Of a stretch of DNA of 64,000 nt, positions 42,864 to 52,296 are shown piece after piece. The notes beneath the pieces were generated by a model, which saw only the letters and a program-made list of their open reading frames with translations, was not told the DNA's origin and did no database searches. Each line of letters opens with the position of its first letter. Positions within the stretch are counted from its first letter, which is position 1. Origin of the DNA: Bacillus sp. RO3 (lineage in GTDB: Bacteria; Bacillota; Bacilli; Bacillales; Bacillaceae_B); assembly GCF_012911895.1 (NCBI RefSeq), contig NZ_JAAXCV010000030.1, forward strand, positions 1 to 64,000. The letters run 5' to 3'. The translations under genes were made by a program, and so were the position numbers.

Positions 42864-44027
42864 CTATCGAACATTTACATTCGTTACGAAATCTTCGAAT
42901 TGATTTGTTTGCTTGTTCATTTCGTCACTCATGTGTTTAAAGTGTGATAATTTCTCTTGTAAAGCCTTTATATCCACTGGTTCATCTGTTGATGTCATGT
43001 TCATCAATTCTTTCATAGCATGATTGAATGCTTTCCAATCTGTCTTCAAAAAGTCCAATATCATTAATTGACGGTTAATCATTTCTGTAAATCCATCAAC
43101 TTGATCCTCAATCAGAGTAATCTGGGTTGCTTGAATTTGTGTATCGGACAACTGTTGTATCAATGGAATCAGCTCTTGTTGTTTTTGCTGAATGGTTAAA
43201 GCTGCCGCAGATACTTGGCTATCAGAAAGGTCGATCAGGTCGTTGCTAAGGTGTTCAATTGATACAAAATCAACGGTTTTCGTTTGAGCCCCATTGGAGG
43301 TAACTGTAAACACTTGCTTTCCGATATTGATTGACCCGTTAATTATTTCCTGAGGACGATTTAATATGATGGTGAGCTCAGCTTGTATTTCATCTTGAAT
43401 TCGTTTAATCTCTTCTCGAATTTGTGGGATGTTTCCATTTACACCTTGCAAAGCTTGAATCGAAGCATTTGCACGTTCTGAAAAATTTTCACTATCTTGA
43501 ATGAGCAATGTATTATAACGAATTAGTTCCAATGAAGTCATATCCATATTTCCCTCAATCTTTTGCGCTTGAGCCTGAAGTCTACCAAAAGCATATTGAA
43601 AGCTTTCTTTCGCCTGTGGATCATCATTCATTTCCTCCGATAGTTCAGTCAGCTTGCTGTAATAACTATCGAACCTTGAACTGAACCTCATCATTTCTTG
43701 ATTCAAATCAATTAACTTAGGGTTGTACTCATCAACCCATTCCCTTACATTGTTTTTGGCGAATAATTGATGATTTGTTATGCTGGGCATCGACTCAATC
43801 TTCACTTCCGGCTGTTGTAATATGACTAGTCCATATGCTTGAATAAGCGGGGTCTGAGATCCTAACGTTCGGATCGAGTTGGAAAGGGTGTTGTTCGAGA
43901 TCGTGTTTTGAATCATAGAGTTTAAATATTCTTGTTGTGGGTTTGCAGGTGATGCACCTACGGGGATCATACAGCTAGCAGATACCGTCGTTACCAATAA
44001 ACCAGATATTAAAGTCTTCTTCATCAT
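42864..44027 (-). CDS. Tripartite enterotoxin component, Nhe/Hbl family (first gene, A-like)
   Basis: A ~387-residue secreted helical protein. Signal peptide LISGLLVTTVSASCMIPVGA. It has SIRTLGSQTPLIQAYGLVIL near the N-terminus and the central beta segment INIGKQVFTVTSNGAQTKTV in place of a hydrophobic hairpin, as in NheA. In the family the lytic A component joins the B and C components to form pores in host membranes. ATG 44027 with AGGAGG eight bases upstream is chosen over 44033. First gene of a three-gene operon. Confidence 0.85.
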   Translation of the reverse strand: MMKKTLISGLLVTTVSASCMIPVGASPANPQQEYLNSMIQNTISNNTLSNSIRTLGSQTPLIQAYGLVILQQPEVKIESMPSITNHQLFAKNNVREWVDEYNPKLIDLNQEMMRFSSRFDSYYSKLTELSEEMNDDPQAKESFQYAFGRLQAQAQKIEGNMDMTSLELIRYNTLLIQDSENFSERANASIQALQGVNGNIPQIREEIKRIQDEIQAELTIILNRPQEIINGSINIGKQVFTVTSNGAQTKTVDFVSIEHLSNDLIDLSDSQVSAAALTIQQKQQELIPLIQQLSDTQIQATQITLIEDQVDGFTEMINRQLMILDFLKTDWKAFNHAMKELMNMTSTDEPVDIKALQEKLSHFKHMSDEMNKQTNQFEDFVTNVNVR

Positions 44028-44116
44028 TCTCATTTCCTCCTGTTTGTTATTTCATTACCTACTATTCCAAACATTATTTCAGATCTTCAACTGACACCCT
44101 CCTCCCTACGAGATTA

Positions 44117-44141
44117 CATTATTATGAATTGACTAATAATG
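44117..44141. promoter_or_regulatory. Inverted repeat in the toxin/lipase divergent region
   Basis: CATTATTA-N9-TAATAATG, perfect 8-bp arms, ~90 bp before the toxin operon. No PlcR box (TATGNAN4TNCATA) is seen in 44034-44495. Otherwise this divergent gap holds no gene. Confidence 0.45.
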
Positions 44142-44495
44142 TTGAATCCGATTATACATATCCAACATCCAACGGTGAAGTTAGTATGCTTAAAAGAATA
44201 TCAAGTTTTGTCGAAACAAGAAAAAAGACCTACATTCAACTCCTCGATTGAAGACCACTATACCTGCTTATCACAGAATAATTTCCTACACGCGTTTTTA
44301 TGTACGAAAAAGAAGCCCAGATAATCAAATCTGACCTTTGTCGTGTAGGAAGTGGATGGTCCAAATCAACATCAATCCCCAAGAACTAAGTGACATTATC
44401 GTTCTAAAGGCTGACATGACACTTAGCCTATTGGCTTATAGATACATTTATACTATCTTAATAGTATGAAATTTCAGATAAAGGAGAATGGAATT

Positions 44496-45737
44496 ATGGT
44501 TAATTTAAGTAAGATGATCGTCATTTTGTTTTTGATATTCTTATTGTTTCAAGAAAGGAAAATGTATGCAAGTACCGGAGAATCTGAAGGCAATGATTAC
44601 CCAATTTTCCTAATACATGGAGTAGGTGGTTGGGGGAAAGAAGAAGTGTCTAATTTTTATTATTGGGGGGGAATTCATGATATAGAAAATGATTTAAACA
44701 ATCAAGGATTTGAAACATTTACAGCTGCAGTGGGACCTGTATCAAGTAACTGGGATCGAGCAGCTGAATTATTTGCCTATATAAAGGGTGGTACCGTTGA
44801 CTATGGGGCTGCTCATTCTTTACAACATAATCACCATCGTTTCGGGAAGAAATACTCTGGAGAAAAAACGAATTGGGATGAGGAGAATCGAGTACATCTA
44901 CTTGGTCACAGTATGGGTGGACAAACTTCAAGAATGTTGCTGGAATTACTGAAATCTGGCAGTAAAGAAGAAAAGGATTTTCATAAGAAGAATCCTCATG
45001 CTCAACAAATGTCCAGTCTTTACGATGGAGGAAAAGATTGGGTTCATAGCATCACAACCTTGGCGACTCCTCATGATGGATCCCCTTTTGCTAATAAACT
45101 AGAAAACTTTATGCCCTTTCTAAAAGGGTTTGTATACAAATATGTTAATTTGGCAGACCAGCATTCTAATGAATCTTTTAACTATGATTTCAAACTGGAT
45201 CATTGGGGTTTGAAGAGAGAGGTGAATGAACCGACTTATTCGTATATAGAACGAATGTATAACAGCCCTTTCTGGAAAACAAAGGATACAAGTCAATATG
45301 ACCTCTCAATAGAAGGAGCAAAAGAGCTGAACGAAAAAATGAAAACGTATTCAGATGTTTATTATTTTTCTTATACAGGGGATGCTACATTTCATTCTCC
45401 CTTAACAGGGTACAACCTCCCCCTCCCTTCAATGAATCCACTATTATATCCTTCTGGCTTTTACATTGGAAGATATGGAAATAATCAACTTGGTTCTTCA
45501 TGGTGGCCAAACGACGGTCTAGTGAGCGTTCCTTCTTCACAATATCCGAATGGACACAAGGCTCAACCTGCACAAAGTACGGCTGAAAAAGGCGTTTGGA
45601 ATTATCATAAGACTCAATATAGATGGGACCATGCCGATTTTATAGGATTGAGCTTGTATGACACTGTTGGATTAAGTGATATCCGTGCCTATTATCGAGA
45701 AATTTCCATGAAACTAACTTCATTACCAGTCAACTAA
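44496..45737 (+). CDS. Secreted triacylglycerol lipase (family I.5/staphylococcal type)
   Basis: A 413-residue lipase with signal peptide (MIVILFLIFLLF...). IFLIHGVGGWG forms the oxyanion region; nucleophile Ser139 lies in HLLGHSMGGQTSRML; candidate Asp in SSWWPNDGLVSVPS and His in YRWDHADFIGLS. The YGAAHSLQHNHHRFGK and TLATPHDGSPFAN blocks match thermophilic Geobacillus and staphylococcal lipases that bind Zn and Ca. ATG 44496 has AAAGGAG; the upstream ATG 44466 has none. Divergent from the toxin operon, so possibly coregulated. Confidence 0.93.
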   Translation: MVNLSKMIVILFLIFLLFQERKMYASTGESEGNDYPIFLIHGVGGWGKEEVSNFYYWGGIHDIENDLNNQGFETFTAAVGPVSSNWDRAAELFAYIKGGTVDYGAAHSLQHNHHRFGKKYSGEKTNWDEENRVHLLGHSMGGQTSRMLLELLKSGSKEEKDFHKKNPHAQQMSSLYDGGKDWVHSITTLATPHDGSPFANKLENFMPFLKGFVYKYVNLADQHSNESFNYDFKLDHWGLKREVNEPTYSYIERMYNSPFWKTKDTSQYDLSIEGAKELNEKMKTYSDVYYFSYTGDATFHSPLTGYNLPLPSMNPLLYPSGFYIGRYGNNQLGSSWWPNDGLVSVPSSQYPNGHKAQPAQSTAEKGVWNYHKTQYRWDHADFIGLSLYDTVGLSDIRAYYREISMKLTSLPVN

Positions 45738-45887
45738 GGTCATGGAAATAATGATTTATATCTTTTATGAATTCTTTTCATAGGAGTTTTACGAGAATCC
45801 TAGCCAGCTCTATCCATCGTTTTTGAAGAAGGAGAGGCCTTATGCCATCTTTTGTATTACTTCTGTAAGGGAGATAAGAGTACCCAC

Positions 45888-47690
45888 TTACAATTCTTTT
45901 TTGCTATCTGCCTTTATACGTTTAAGGTACATCAGGCTATCTCCCATCACAGGATTAAATACTTTTGAAACAGGTATTGATCCAATTTCTGTTGGTGGTA
46001 AATCAGGTTCCTGCACCCCTACGTAAACAATCAGTTCAGGATCATCCGCTGGAGCCATCCCCAAAAATGAAAACAAATATTCATTGGATGCAGTTAAATA
46101 TCCTCCACCATTTGGGTTTGGTATCTGGGCAGTACCTGATTTACCAGAGACTTGAAAATGATTCAATTGGAATTTGCTCCCTGTTCCTATATCGGACGTG
46201 ACAGTCGACGTTAAATACTCCCGTGTTTTATCAGCAGCTTCTTTGGTAATTGGAGACCTTATGACCTCTGGGTGAAATTCTTTAACGATTTTGTTTGAAT
46301 CCCTATCTACTATCCGTGAAACTACATATGGTTTCATCATTTTCCCACCATTAGCAATCGCCGATCCTGCTTGGATCATCTGAAGTGCTGTCACGGTACT
46401 TCCTTGACCGAATATTGTAGTAGCTCTTTCGATTGGATTGTTATATTGTACTATTCCTTTTGCTTCATTTTGAAGGTTAATGCCTGTTTTATTACCGAAT
46501 CCAAATGATTTTAAATAAGTGTAATACTCATCTGTTCCTATTTTCCCTAACAGATTAATAAAAGCTACATTTGAGGACCGTTGTAGTCCCTCTAAATACG
46601 AAATTGTTCCCCATCCTTTCCCTCTATTCCAATCCTTTATTGGTGAAGGGTAGCCATCTACAAAAGTCTGCCCGGATTTATAATATTCTTGTGGGTCAAA
46701 TACCATACTATCCACTGCAGCGGCTAAAGAGAATGATTTCATAGTGGATCCTGGTTCAAAAGAGGTTTCAACTATGAAGTTTGACCAACTGTCACGTATA
46801 CCTTCTTTTGTATCATTATTGAATGATGGTCTTTGGGCCATTGCCAGTATTTCTCCAGTAGTGGGATCAGATACAATGGCAAACATTTTTCTAGGGTGAT
46901 ACTCGTTATCAACGGAATTTAATGCATCTTCTAAAATTTTTTGGATGTTTCCATCTATGGTTAAATAAACATCATCACCATCCACTGGGGGAATGATGGT
47001 CTTTTCTGAATCCGGTAATAGATACCCCCAAAAGTCACTTTCATATCTTATCTGACCATCCTTACCACTAAGGTATGTATTTAAACTTTTTTCGATGCCC
47101 ATTATACCCTCGTTTTGTGTGTTCCCATTCCTCTTCGCATCGGCTTGAGTGAGGCCAATGGTATGAGAAGCAAACATCCCTTTTGGATAGGACCGTCTAT
47201 TTATAGCAAGAAACGTAATTCCCGGTAATTCTTCCTTTTCAATTTTTTCTTTCATTTCGGTAGTAATTCCATTACCTACAGCTCCTAATTCCACTTGGAA
47301 TTTCCCTTCTTTATTTAATAGTTTGTAAATTTCAGTCTTTTCTAACTTGATATATCTAGACAACACATCAGCCGTCCTATTCTTGTTGACAACATGGTTG
47401 GGTTTTTTAGGGTTAGATGTTACTGACTCAGATAAAATCGCTATTATTTTATATGAAGGAGTGTCTTGTGCTAGAACATGTTCGCTACGGTCAAATATCG
47501 TTCCTCTATTTGCCTTTAATATATGATTCTCTAAATATTTATTAGATGCTTCTACAACTAAATTTTTCCCTTCTATTTCTCCTGTTACTTGTATATAAAG
47601 AAAACGAACAAATACTATTGAAAATAGGAGTGAAAAAGTACAGAACAAAAAGGCACCTGCCCGATTCATATTTGGCGGTTTTTTATTCAT
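45888..47690 (-). CDS. Class B penicillin-binding protein (PBP2B-like, no PASTA)
   Basis: A 600-residue transpeptidase with N-terminal anchor (residues ~11-33), a dimerisation/pedestal domain and a transpeptidase domain. Active-site motifs: Ser315-Thr-Met-Lys318, Ser372-Ser-Asn374 and Lys517-Ser-Gly-Thr520. It resembles PBP2B/SpoVD but ends at residue 600 without PASTA repeats. It is far from the mra/fts cluster and has no mraY or murE neighbour, so it is an extra copy; roles could be sporulation or beta-lactam tolerance. ATG has a weak ribosome site (AGGTTGTGAGTTAA). Confidence 0.93.
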   Translation of the reverse strand: MNKKPPNMNRAGAFLFCTFSLLFSIVFVRFLYIQVTGEIEGKNLVVEASNKYLENHILKANRGTIFDRSEHVLAQDTPSYKIIAILSESVTSNPKKPNHVVNKNRTADVLSRYIKLEKTEIYKLLNKEGKFQVELGAVGNGITTEMKEKIEKEELPGITFLAINRRSYPKGMFASHTIGLTQADAKRNGNTQNEGIMGIEKSLNTYLSGKDGQIRYESDFWGYLLPDSEKTIIPPVDGDDVYLTIDGNIQKILEDALNSVDNEYHPRKMFAIVSDPTTGEILAMAQRPSFNNDTKEGIRDSWSNFIVETSFEPGSTMKSFSLAAAVDSMVFDPQEYYKSGQTFVDGYPSPIKDWNRGKGWGTISYLEGLQRSSNVAFINLLGKIGTDEYYTYLKSFGFGNKTGINLQNEAKGIVQYNNPIERATTIFGQGSTVTALQMIQAGSAIANGGKMMKPYVVSRIVDRDSNKIVKEFHPEVIRSPITKEAADKTREYLTSTVTSDIGTGSKFQLNHFQVSGKSGTAQIPNPNGGGYLTASNEYLFSFLGMAPADDPELIVYVGVQEPDLPPTEIGSIPVSKVFNPVMGDSLMYLKRIKADSKKEL

Positions 47691-48473
47691 TTAACTCACA
47701 ACCTTAACTTCGTGTTTATTCATACTGTCCTTTACCTAATCTTCCTTATTCATTTGAGTATACATAATAGTAATTATCCCTCCCCTCACATGAAATACAT
47801 TAATACTATATAGGTAGATCACCTCATAAAATTTAAAATGGTTGCACTCATTATGATATGAATTCAACTACGCATCCAGTTTTAGAAGATTGTGGAGATA
47901 AGTCTTCAATAGAATATTATTCATTGGATAATATTAGACTAATTTCTACATTTTTCTACAAATCCCAAAACATCTTAACACTAATTGATTTAGTTTAAAT
48001 CCCTCTTTTTTACCGAGTTAAAAGTACTAAAAATCTTTTTTAGGGAATTCAGAAATTTGAGACGTTAGCTATTATAAGATTCATCATATTCTTGAAACGA
48101 AAATGAACATTGATCCTTTATGAACAGTGTTCTCGTGCTGCCGCTGTATGCAAGCCCAATGACTAATAACAGTGTGAATCAAATTAACTGTCTTCCACCA
48201 TATGGATGCAATGTTTTTTTTGATCATCATACCTCTGTGTCTTTATATTCAAATAATTCAACCTCCTCCTTAACTCCTACTAATCTCCCAGTGACTATGA
48301 TTCGTCATTTTTCGCGGTTAAATGACTATATTCGACGTCTGGAAATTAACGAACATAGGAAAACAATGGGTACTAAGGATTGTATTGGTAACTCCAACAT
48401 TAGACCCTTCTCACCCACAAATGGCTCATATATAGTTAGTTCGATAGTATTTAGGACAAAGGAGATGGAAGAA
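47691..48473. other. Gap before the LysM gene
   Basis: About 780 bp, AT-rich. A frame from ATG 48120 is open into the LysM gene, but its first ~118 residues have no ribosome site and look non-coding (runs such as SLYSNNSTSSLTPTN). No other gene or clear regulatory repeat is seen. Confidence 0.5.
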
Positions 48474-49262
48474 TTGAATACAATTCAACTTAGTAGGAGA
48501 GAAAGAATAGCTATTGAAAAGAAGAAAGCAGTTAAACAAAGAAACAAAAAATTAACGATTGCCACTACTGTAGGAGCACTGTCTGCTCTTATACTCACCA
48601 ATGGAAATGCAAGTGCTTGCAGTGCAGAATATACAGTGAAAAAGCATGACACATTATATAGTCTAGCTAAAAGATATGATGTTACAGTCGATCAACTAAA
48701 AGAAAAAAACGTATTAATGTCTGATAAAATTTATGAAGGTCAAGCGCTTCTGGTGCCTCACCTAGAAAATCATAATGAAAACAAATATTCAGTCCAACGA
48801 GGAGATACATTATACTCATTAGCCAAAAAATATGAAACAACAATCGCTCATTTAAAACAATTAAACGGGTTGGATTCAGATCAAATTAATATTGGACAAT
48901 CTATTTTGGTTCCTGTTGAACAAAACAAGTCAAATGTTGGAGAAATATACACCGTAGTTCCTGGTGACACTTTATGGGGCGTAGCTCATCGGTTTGGAGT
49001 AAAACAAGAAGACTTAGCTAAATCAAATGATTTGAAAATGGATATGTTACTCATAGGTCAAAACTTACTTATACCTGGAAAATCCGAGGTAACTGAAGCA
49101 GAAATTATTGGGGCATCTGACAAATTCACTGTTGAATTTAAGAGAAATGGTAAAACATTCGCATTGAAAGTCCCATATGGTTCTTCTTCTGATTTTCAAA
49201 AAAAGTCCGGTGTCTTCGTAACCGTCATACATAAAAATGGTGCTGTCATTTCAGCAACATAA
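48474..49262 (+). CDS. Secreted protein with three LysM domains
   Basis: A 262-residue protein: basic N-terminus, signal sequence (TIATTVGALSALILTNGNAS), then LysM domains at about residues 52-95, 104-148 and 158-201 (YTVKKHDTLYSLAKRYDVTV, YSVQRGDTLYSLAKKYETTI, YTVVPGDTLWGVAHRFGVKQ). A C-terminal ~60-residue segment is not catalytic by eye. It likely binds peptidoglycan. TTG 48474 is eight bases from AAAGGAG; ATG 48465 is too close. Confidence 0.82.
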   Translation: MNTIQLSRRERIAIEKKKAVKQRNKKLTIATTVGALSALILTNGNASACSAEYTVKKHDTLYSLAKRYDVTVDQLKEKNVLMSDKIYEGQALLVPHLENHNENKYSVQRGDTLYSLAKKYETTIAHLKQLNGLDSDQINIGQSILVPVEQNKSNVGEIYTVVPGDTLWGVAHRFGVKQEDLAKSNDLKMDMLLIGQNLLIPGKSEVTEAEIIGASDKFTVEFKRNGKTFALKVPYGSSSDFQKKSGVFVTVIHKNGAVISAT

Positions 49263-49651
49263 TGAATACCTTATTAAGGTATTGGATATGGGATTGGATA
49301 TTTCCATTCCCTTCTAAATACGTGATTGTCAAGAGATACCACAGGGACAGGTACCGTGGCACCTCAACGATAAGCGCTTATTCCTAATACGTCAGAAAAA
49401 ACGCCCCATGGCAAACAAAGGACGTTTCCTATACATTTTTTGAACTAAATTGTATTTTTCAAACATTTACTCCATACTCAGGAAAAGGGTATAACCACGA
49501 TTCACGCGGCGGATTTCTGATTAAACATACGAGAAAATCGAGAATCATGACCCAGTGTCGAATTTTCTTTATTTATGAGTACTCAAAAAAGCACCTGACC
49601 CCCGATACACTAAAACGTTCCCGTGTTGGGGGCAGGCACCGATAATCACAT
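49263..49651. other. Gap with dispersed repeats
   Basis: No gene. AATACCTTATTAAGGTATT just after the LysM stop can form a terminator. CACAGGGACAGGTACCGTGG recurs from 39.9 kb. A large inverted repeat lies at 49591-49638. Confidence 0.5.
49591..49638. repeat. Bacillus-type dispersed inverted repeat
   Basis: GCACCTGACCCCCGATACAC ... GTGTTGGGGGCAGGCAC, a hairpin of the GGTGCCTG...-type element common between Bacillaceae genes. Scraps of the same element lie at 50192. Confidence 0.6.
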
Positions 49652-50161
49652 TTATTGCGCATACAGTTCTACTATTTTTTCTATGGGTAATTGATTCGAA
49701 TGACTCAAATCAACAAAATTGGGTAACTGCCATTTTTGAGTTTTTATCGCTTGTTTGCTAGTTGGGGTATCCCAACCAGGGTAAACTCTGTTGGCCATCT
49801 TCCCTTTTGTAGTACTTGTTTTAAGAATATTTCGTTTGGCAAGGATGTCTTTCGGGAAAATAAATTGTCCCCATTCATCCTTACTTAAAAAGGTAGTAAC
49901 AACCAATAAGTCGGGGGCCTCTTCATATGTAAATGGTTGATTGTTATCATTTTCGTCTTTTTCCCAAAAAGCAACAAATTGCCCTACCTTATTAGGTGTT
50001 GTTTTTGCCACTCTAAATCGAACTGAACGAGAAGCTAATTGAAAAGTACCAGCACCGTAATGTGCATTTTGTTTTTCCTCTTGAACCGATTTTATCTTTA
50101 ATTAATTAGGTTCATAAACTCTTTCGTTTACATAGGTTAATGCTTTCATAAAGTTGTTCAT
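49652..50161 (-). pseudogene. mepB: mepB-family gene with an in-frame stop
   Basis: The whole frame 50161-49652 codes for a 169-residue MepB-family protein: MNNFMKALTYVNERVYEPN, a TAA stop at codon 20 (50104-50102), then LKIKSVQEEKQNAHYGAGTF, RFRVAKTTPNKVGQFVAFWE and the conserved GQFIFPKDILAKRNI and RVYPGWDTP. MepB is of unknown function (linked to mepRA in Staphylococcus). A restart at 50011 could give a truncated 119-residue product. No other damage is visible. Confidence 0.85.
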
Positions 50162-50214
50162 TTCTTCACTCCTGGTCTTTCTACTATATAATGCAGGCAC
50201 CGATATTTTAGATC

Positions 50215-50439
50215 CTATTGGTCCTGGGCTTTCATATAAGCTCTATTCCTTAATTGAAAAATAAAATATGTAGCCAAAAAGAAGATAAGCCCAGCCATAT
50301 TAAATTGGAAAAATACGTTCACGACATCTCTAAAAGAAGCAATCGGATAAATACCGCTAAGAAGTAAAGTTGGGAACACAGTCATCAGCATGACCAAATA
50401 ATGAACCATCATTTGGTTAAAGAAGCTCCTTTTTTTCAT
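50215..50439 (-). CDS. Small two-helix membrane protein
   Basis: About 74 residues starting MKKRSFFNQMMVHYLVMLMT, with helices near residues 10-30 and 38-60 and a charged tail. No family recognised with certainty. The frame begins at 50457 but neither start has a clear ribosome site, so the 5' end is uncertain. Confidence 0.55.
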   Translation of the reverse strand: MKKRSFFNQMMVHYLVMLMTVFPTLLLSGIYPIASFRDVVNVFFQFNMAGLIFFLATYFIFQLRNRAYMKAQDQ

Positions 50440-50573
50440 TCTAAATTCGCCATCCATTTTTTCCGATTATAAAATGATACGATTTACTTGTTGTTTCGTT
50501 TCAATATTTTCCAGAAATTTTCCCGGAACGAAAAAAACAGGCCCCCCTTATAAGAAAGCCCATTTCTCTATTC

Positions 50574-50921
50574 TTAACTCAATTTAACTGGTGAATGTCT
50601 ATCATCAGAATCCCGGTAAGATCGAAAGGAAACCAATTCCTTTCCATTTAAAGAACCATCCAGTTGTAAAATACGGTCATGGGTGGTTTCTAAGTAGAAC
50701 CGATAGTTATTCAAGTTCAGTCTAAAAAAAGAATAGATGTTGCCGAGCAGACTCTTCTTGATTTCATGTGTGTCAGGGTGTATCTGAATGAAATCCGCCA
50801 ACTCCTGAACGGAAGCTGTGGGAATGTCAGCAATAGAATAGTACGTCCCCTTCACATTGTGTTTGAACTTACTCATTGCAGCCTTAGCCCTGTCTTTTAA
50901 GTTTCTGCCATCTAACTCCAT
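50574..50921 (-). CDS. Conserved-looking soluble protein of unknown function
   Basis: A 115-residue protein (MELDGRNLKDRAKAAMSKFK, SIADIPTASVQELADFIQIH, NLNNYRFYLETTHDRILQLD). ATG follows AAAGAGGAGTGGACGT, a strong site. Composition is that of a normal cytosolic protein. I cannot assign a family. Confidence 0.6.
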   Translation of the reverse strand: MELDGRNLKDRAKAAMSKFKHNVKGTYYSIADIPTASVQELADFIQIHPDTHEIKKSLLGNIYSFFRLNLNNYRFYLETTHDRILQLDGSLNGKELVSFRSYRDSDDRHSPVKLS

Positions 50922-50984
50922 ACGTCCACTCCTCTTTCGTTCCTATTAAGAAGAATCCCCAATATTTCATAGAATAAACCGAAA

Positions 50985-51176
50985 TTAGAAAAAGGGACTT
51001 CCCCCTGCACACTGAATACAGCACGTAGTGGAAAGGCAGCACCCTTTAGACTTCTGCTCGATCATCTGAATAAGGTTTCCCCATGTATCGTCGAAGACAG
51101 CTATGGTGATATCGCCCATTACGGTTGGCTCCATCGTAAACGTTACTCCCTTGTCCACTAATCGCTTATGCCATAC
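50985..51176 (-). pseudogene. C-terminal remnant of a VOC/glyoxalase-family gene
   Basis: The minus strand reads VWHKRLVDKGVTFTMEPTVM, GDITIAVFDDTWGNLIQMIE and runs on with a changed tail to a stop. This is the last beta-alpha-beta-beta module of vicinal-oxygen-chelate proteins, including the FDD..GNLIQ metal-binding strand. The N-terminal half is missing. Confidence 0.75.
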
Positions 51177-51237
51177 CTAAACTTCACCTTAACAGGTTGA
51201 GACCCCAAATTTTCTAAATTGATATTACTATCAGAAA

Positions 51238-51279
51238 AACAGAAAAACCCATATCTCTAAAGATACCGGTTTTTCTGTT
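51238..51279. terminator. Hairpin AACAGAAAAACC/GGTTTTTCTGTT
   Basis: Perfect 12-bp stem with an 18-base loop between the VOC remnant and the AhpD-like gene. Confidence 0.7.
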
Positions 51280-51397
51280 CTATTGATTTATGAAAATCTC
51301 TTAGTCTTGCCCCTCACCAGAAATCGTGTCTATACCTTGAGAAGCCCATGATGCCGCTTCCTCCTGAGGTCCAATTCACATTGGGCTCATATAACTC

Positions 51398-51877
51398 TTA
51401 GCTTAGGCCAGATTTTGTTAATCCAAACGCTTTGTCAGCTGAACCTGGTACCGATTTAAACGCAATACTTATACGGTTCCAAGCATTAATTGCCATAACC
51501 GAGAATGTAAGGTCTGATAACTCTTTTTCTGAAAACTGAAAACGAACACGGTCATAAACGTCATCAGACACACCATGCTCAGGCATCTTTGTCAAAATCT
51601 CTGTCCACTCTAGTGCCGCACGCTCACGTGGACTAAATAGTGTTGATTCACGCCAAATGGTAGTGTGGTAAAGACGCAGCTCTCTCTCACCATGGATTTT
51701 AGCTTCTTTGACGTGCATATCTAAGCAAAAGCCACATCCATTCATTTGTGAAGCTCTAATGTGCACTAAATGACGGATTGATTCTTCAATTGAACTTTCC
51801 TTCTCTTGCATGCTAAGCTCCATCAACTTTTTAGAAAATTCCGGTGATTCTTTCATGTAATTCACACGTTCAGCCAT
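51398..51877 (-). CDS. Carboxymuconolactone decarboxylase/AhpD-family protein
   Basis: A 159-residue AhpD-like protein with the redox motif Cys48-Gly-Phe-Cys51 and its partner His in CGFCLDMHVKEAK, followed by LFSPRERAALEWTEILTKMP. Such proteins act as peroxidase-type disulfide reductases rather than decarboxylases. It is divergent from an ECF41 sigma factor gene, the standard genomic partner of this family, and its own promoter has the ECF41 signature. ATG with AAGAGAGGTATACCAATT upstream. Confidence 0.93.
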   Translation of the reverse strand: MAERVNYMKESPEFSKKLMELSMQEKESSIEESIRHLVHIRASQMNGCGFCLDMHVKEAKIHGERELRLYHTTIWRESTLFSPRERAALEWTEILTKMPEHGVSDDVYDRVRFQFSEKELSDLTFSVMAINAWNRISIAFKSVPGSADKAFGLTKSGLS

Positions 51878-52076
51878 AATTGGTATACCTCTCTTTTCCT
51901 ATTTTATTCAATCATGTAGATTGGTTCTTTCCCATTCAATGATGCGTTTACATACTATTTACAATCCTCCTTAGTTAATAATTGGATGAATCAGATGAAG
52001 TATTAAGTGATCTTATGAAGGCAACTAACCTTTTGTAATGCTGCTTTCATTACTTCTCCTCCATCAACACCTATAT

Positions 52077-52103
52077 AACGAGTAAGTCATTCATTCTGTG
52101 ACA
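52077..52103 (-). promoter_or_regulatory. ECF41-type promoter of the AhpD-like gene
   Basis: On the minus strand TGTCACA, 16 bases, CGTT. Published ECF41 promoters of B. licheniformis and Rhodobacter have TGTCACA-N16-CGTC. Confidence 0.8.
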
Positions 52104-52212
52104 GGGTGTTCAATTAAAATAGTTATATATATATTTCCATATGATTTTTATCCATATTTAGAAAGTAGTTGTAATATATGTTAATATTTTTTTAAGAATA
52201 AATACTTTATTT

Positions 52213-52239
52213 TGTCACAAAACTGCTCCTCAGCTCGTT
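52213..52239 (+). promoter_or_regulatory. ECF41-type autoregulatory promoter of the sigma gene
   Basis: TGTCACA (52213-52219), 16 bases, CGTT (52236-52239), 58 bp before the sigma start. Same -35, spacing and -10 as the divergent AhpD-like promoter. Confidence 0.82.
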
Positions 52240-52296
52240 ATATTTGTAGCCCATTCTACAATCGGTGAATTGTAGAAAGAGAATGGAAGTGAAAAT

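Noticed and set aside
44034..44160. PlcR box upstream of the toxin operon
   Set aside because: TATG-type half-sites occur (for example near 44124) but no TATGNAN4TNCATA dyad is present.
48120..48473. Upstream extension of the LysM protein by 118 residues
   Set aside because: No ribosome site, low-complexity non-protein-like composition, and the signal peptide starts after TTG 48474.
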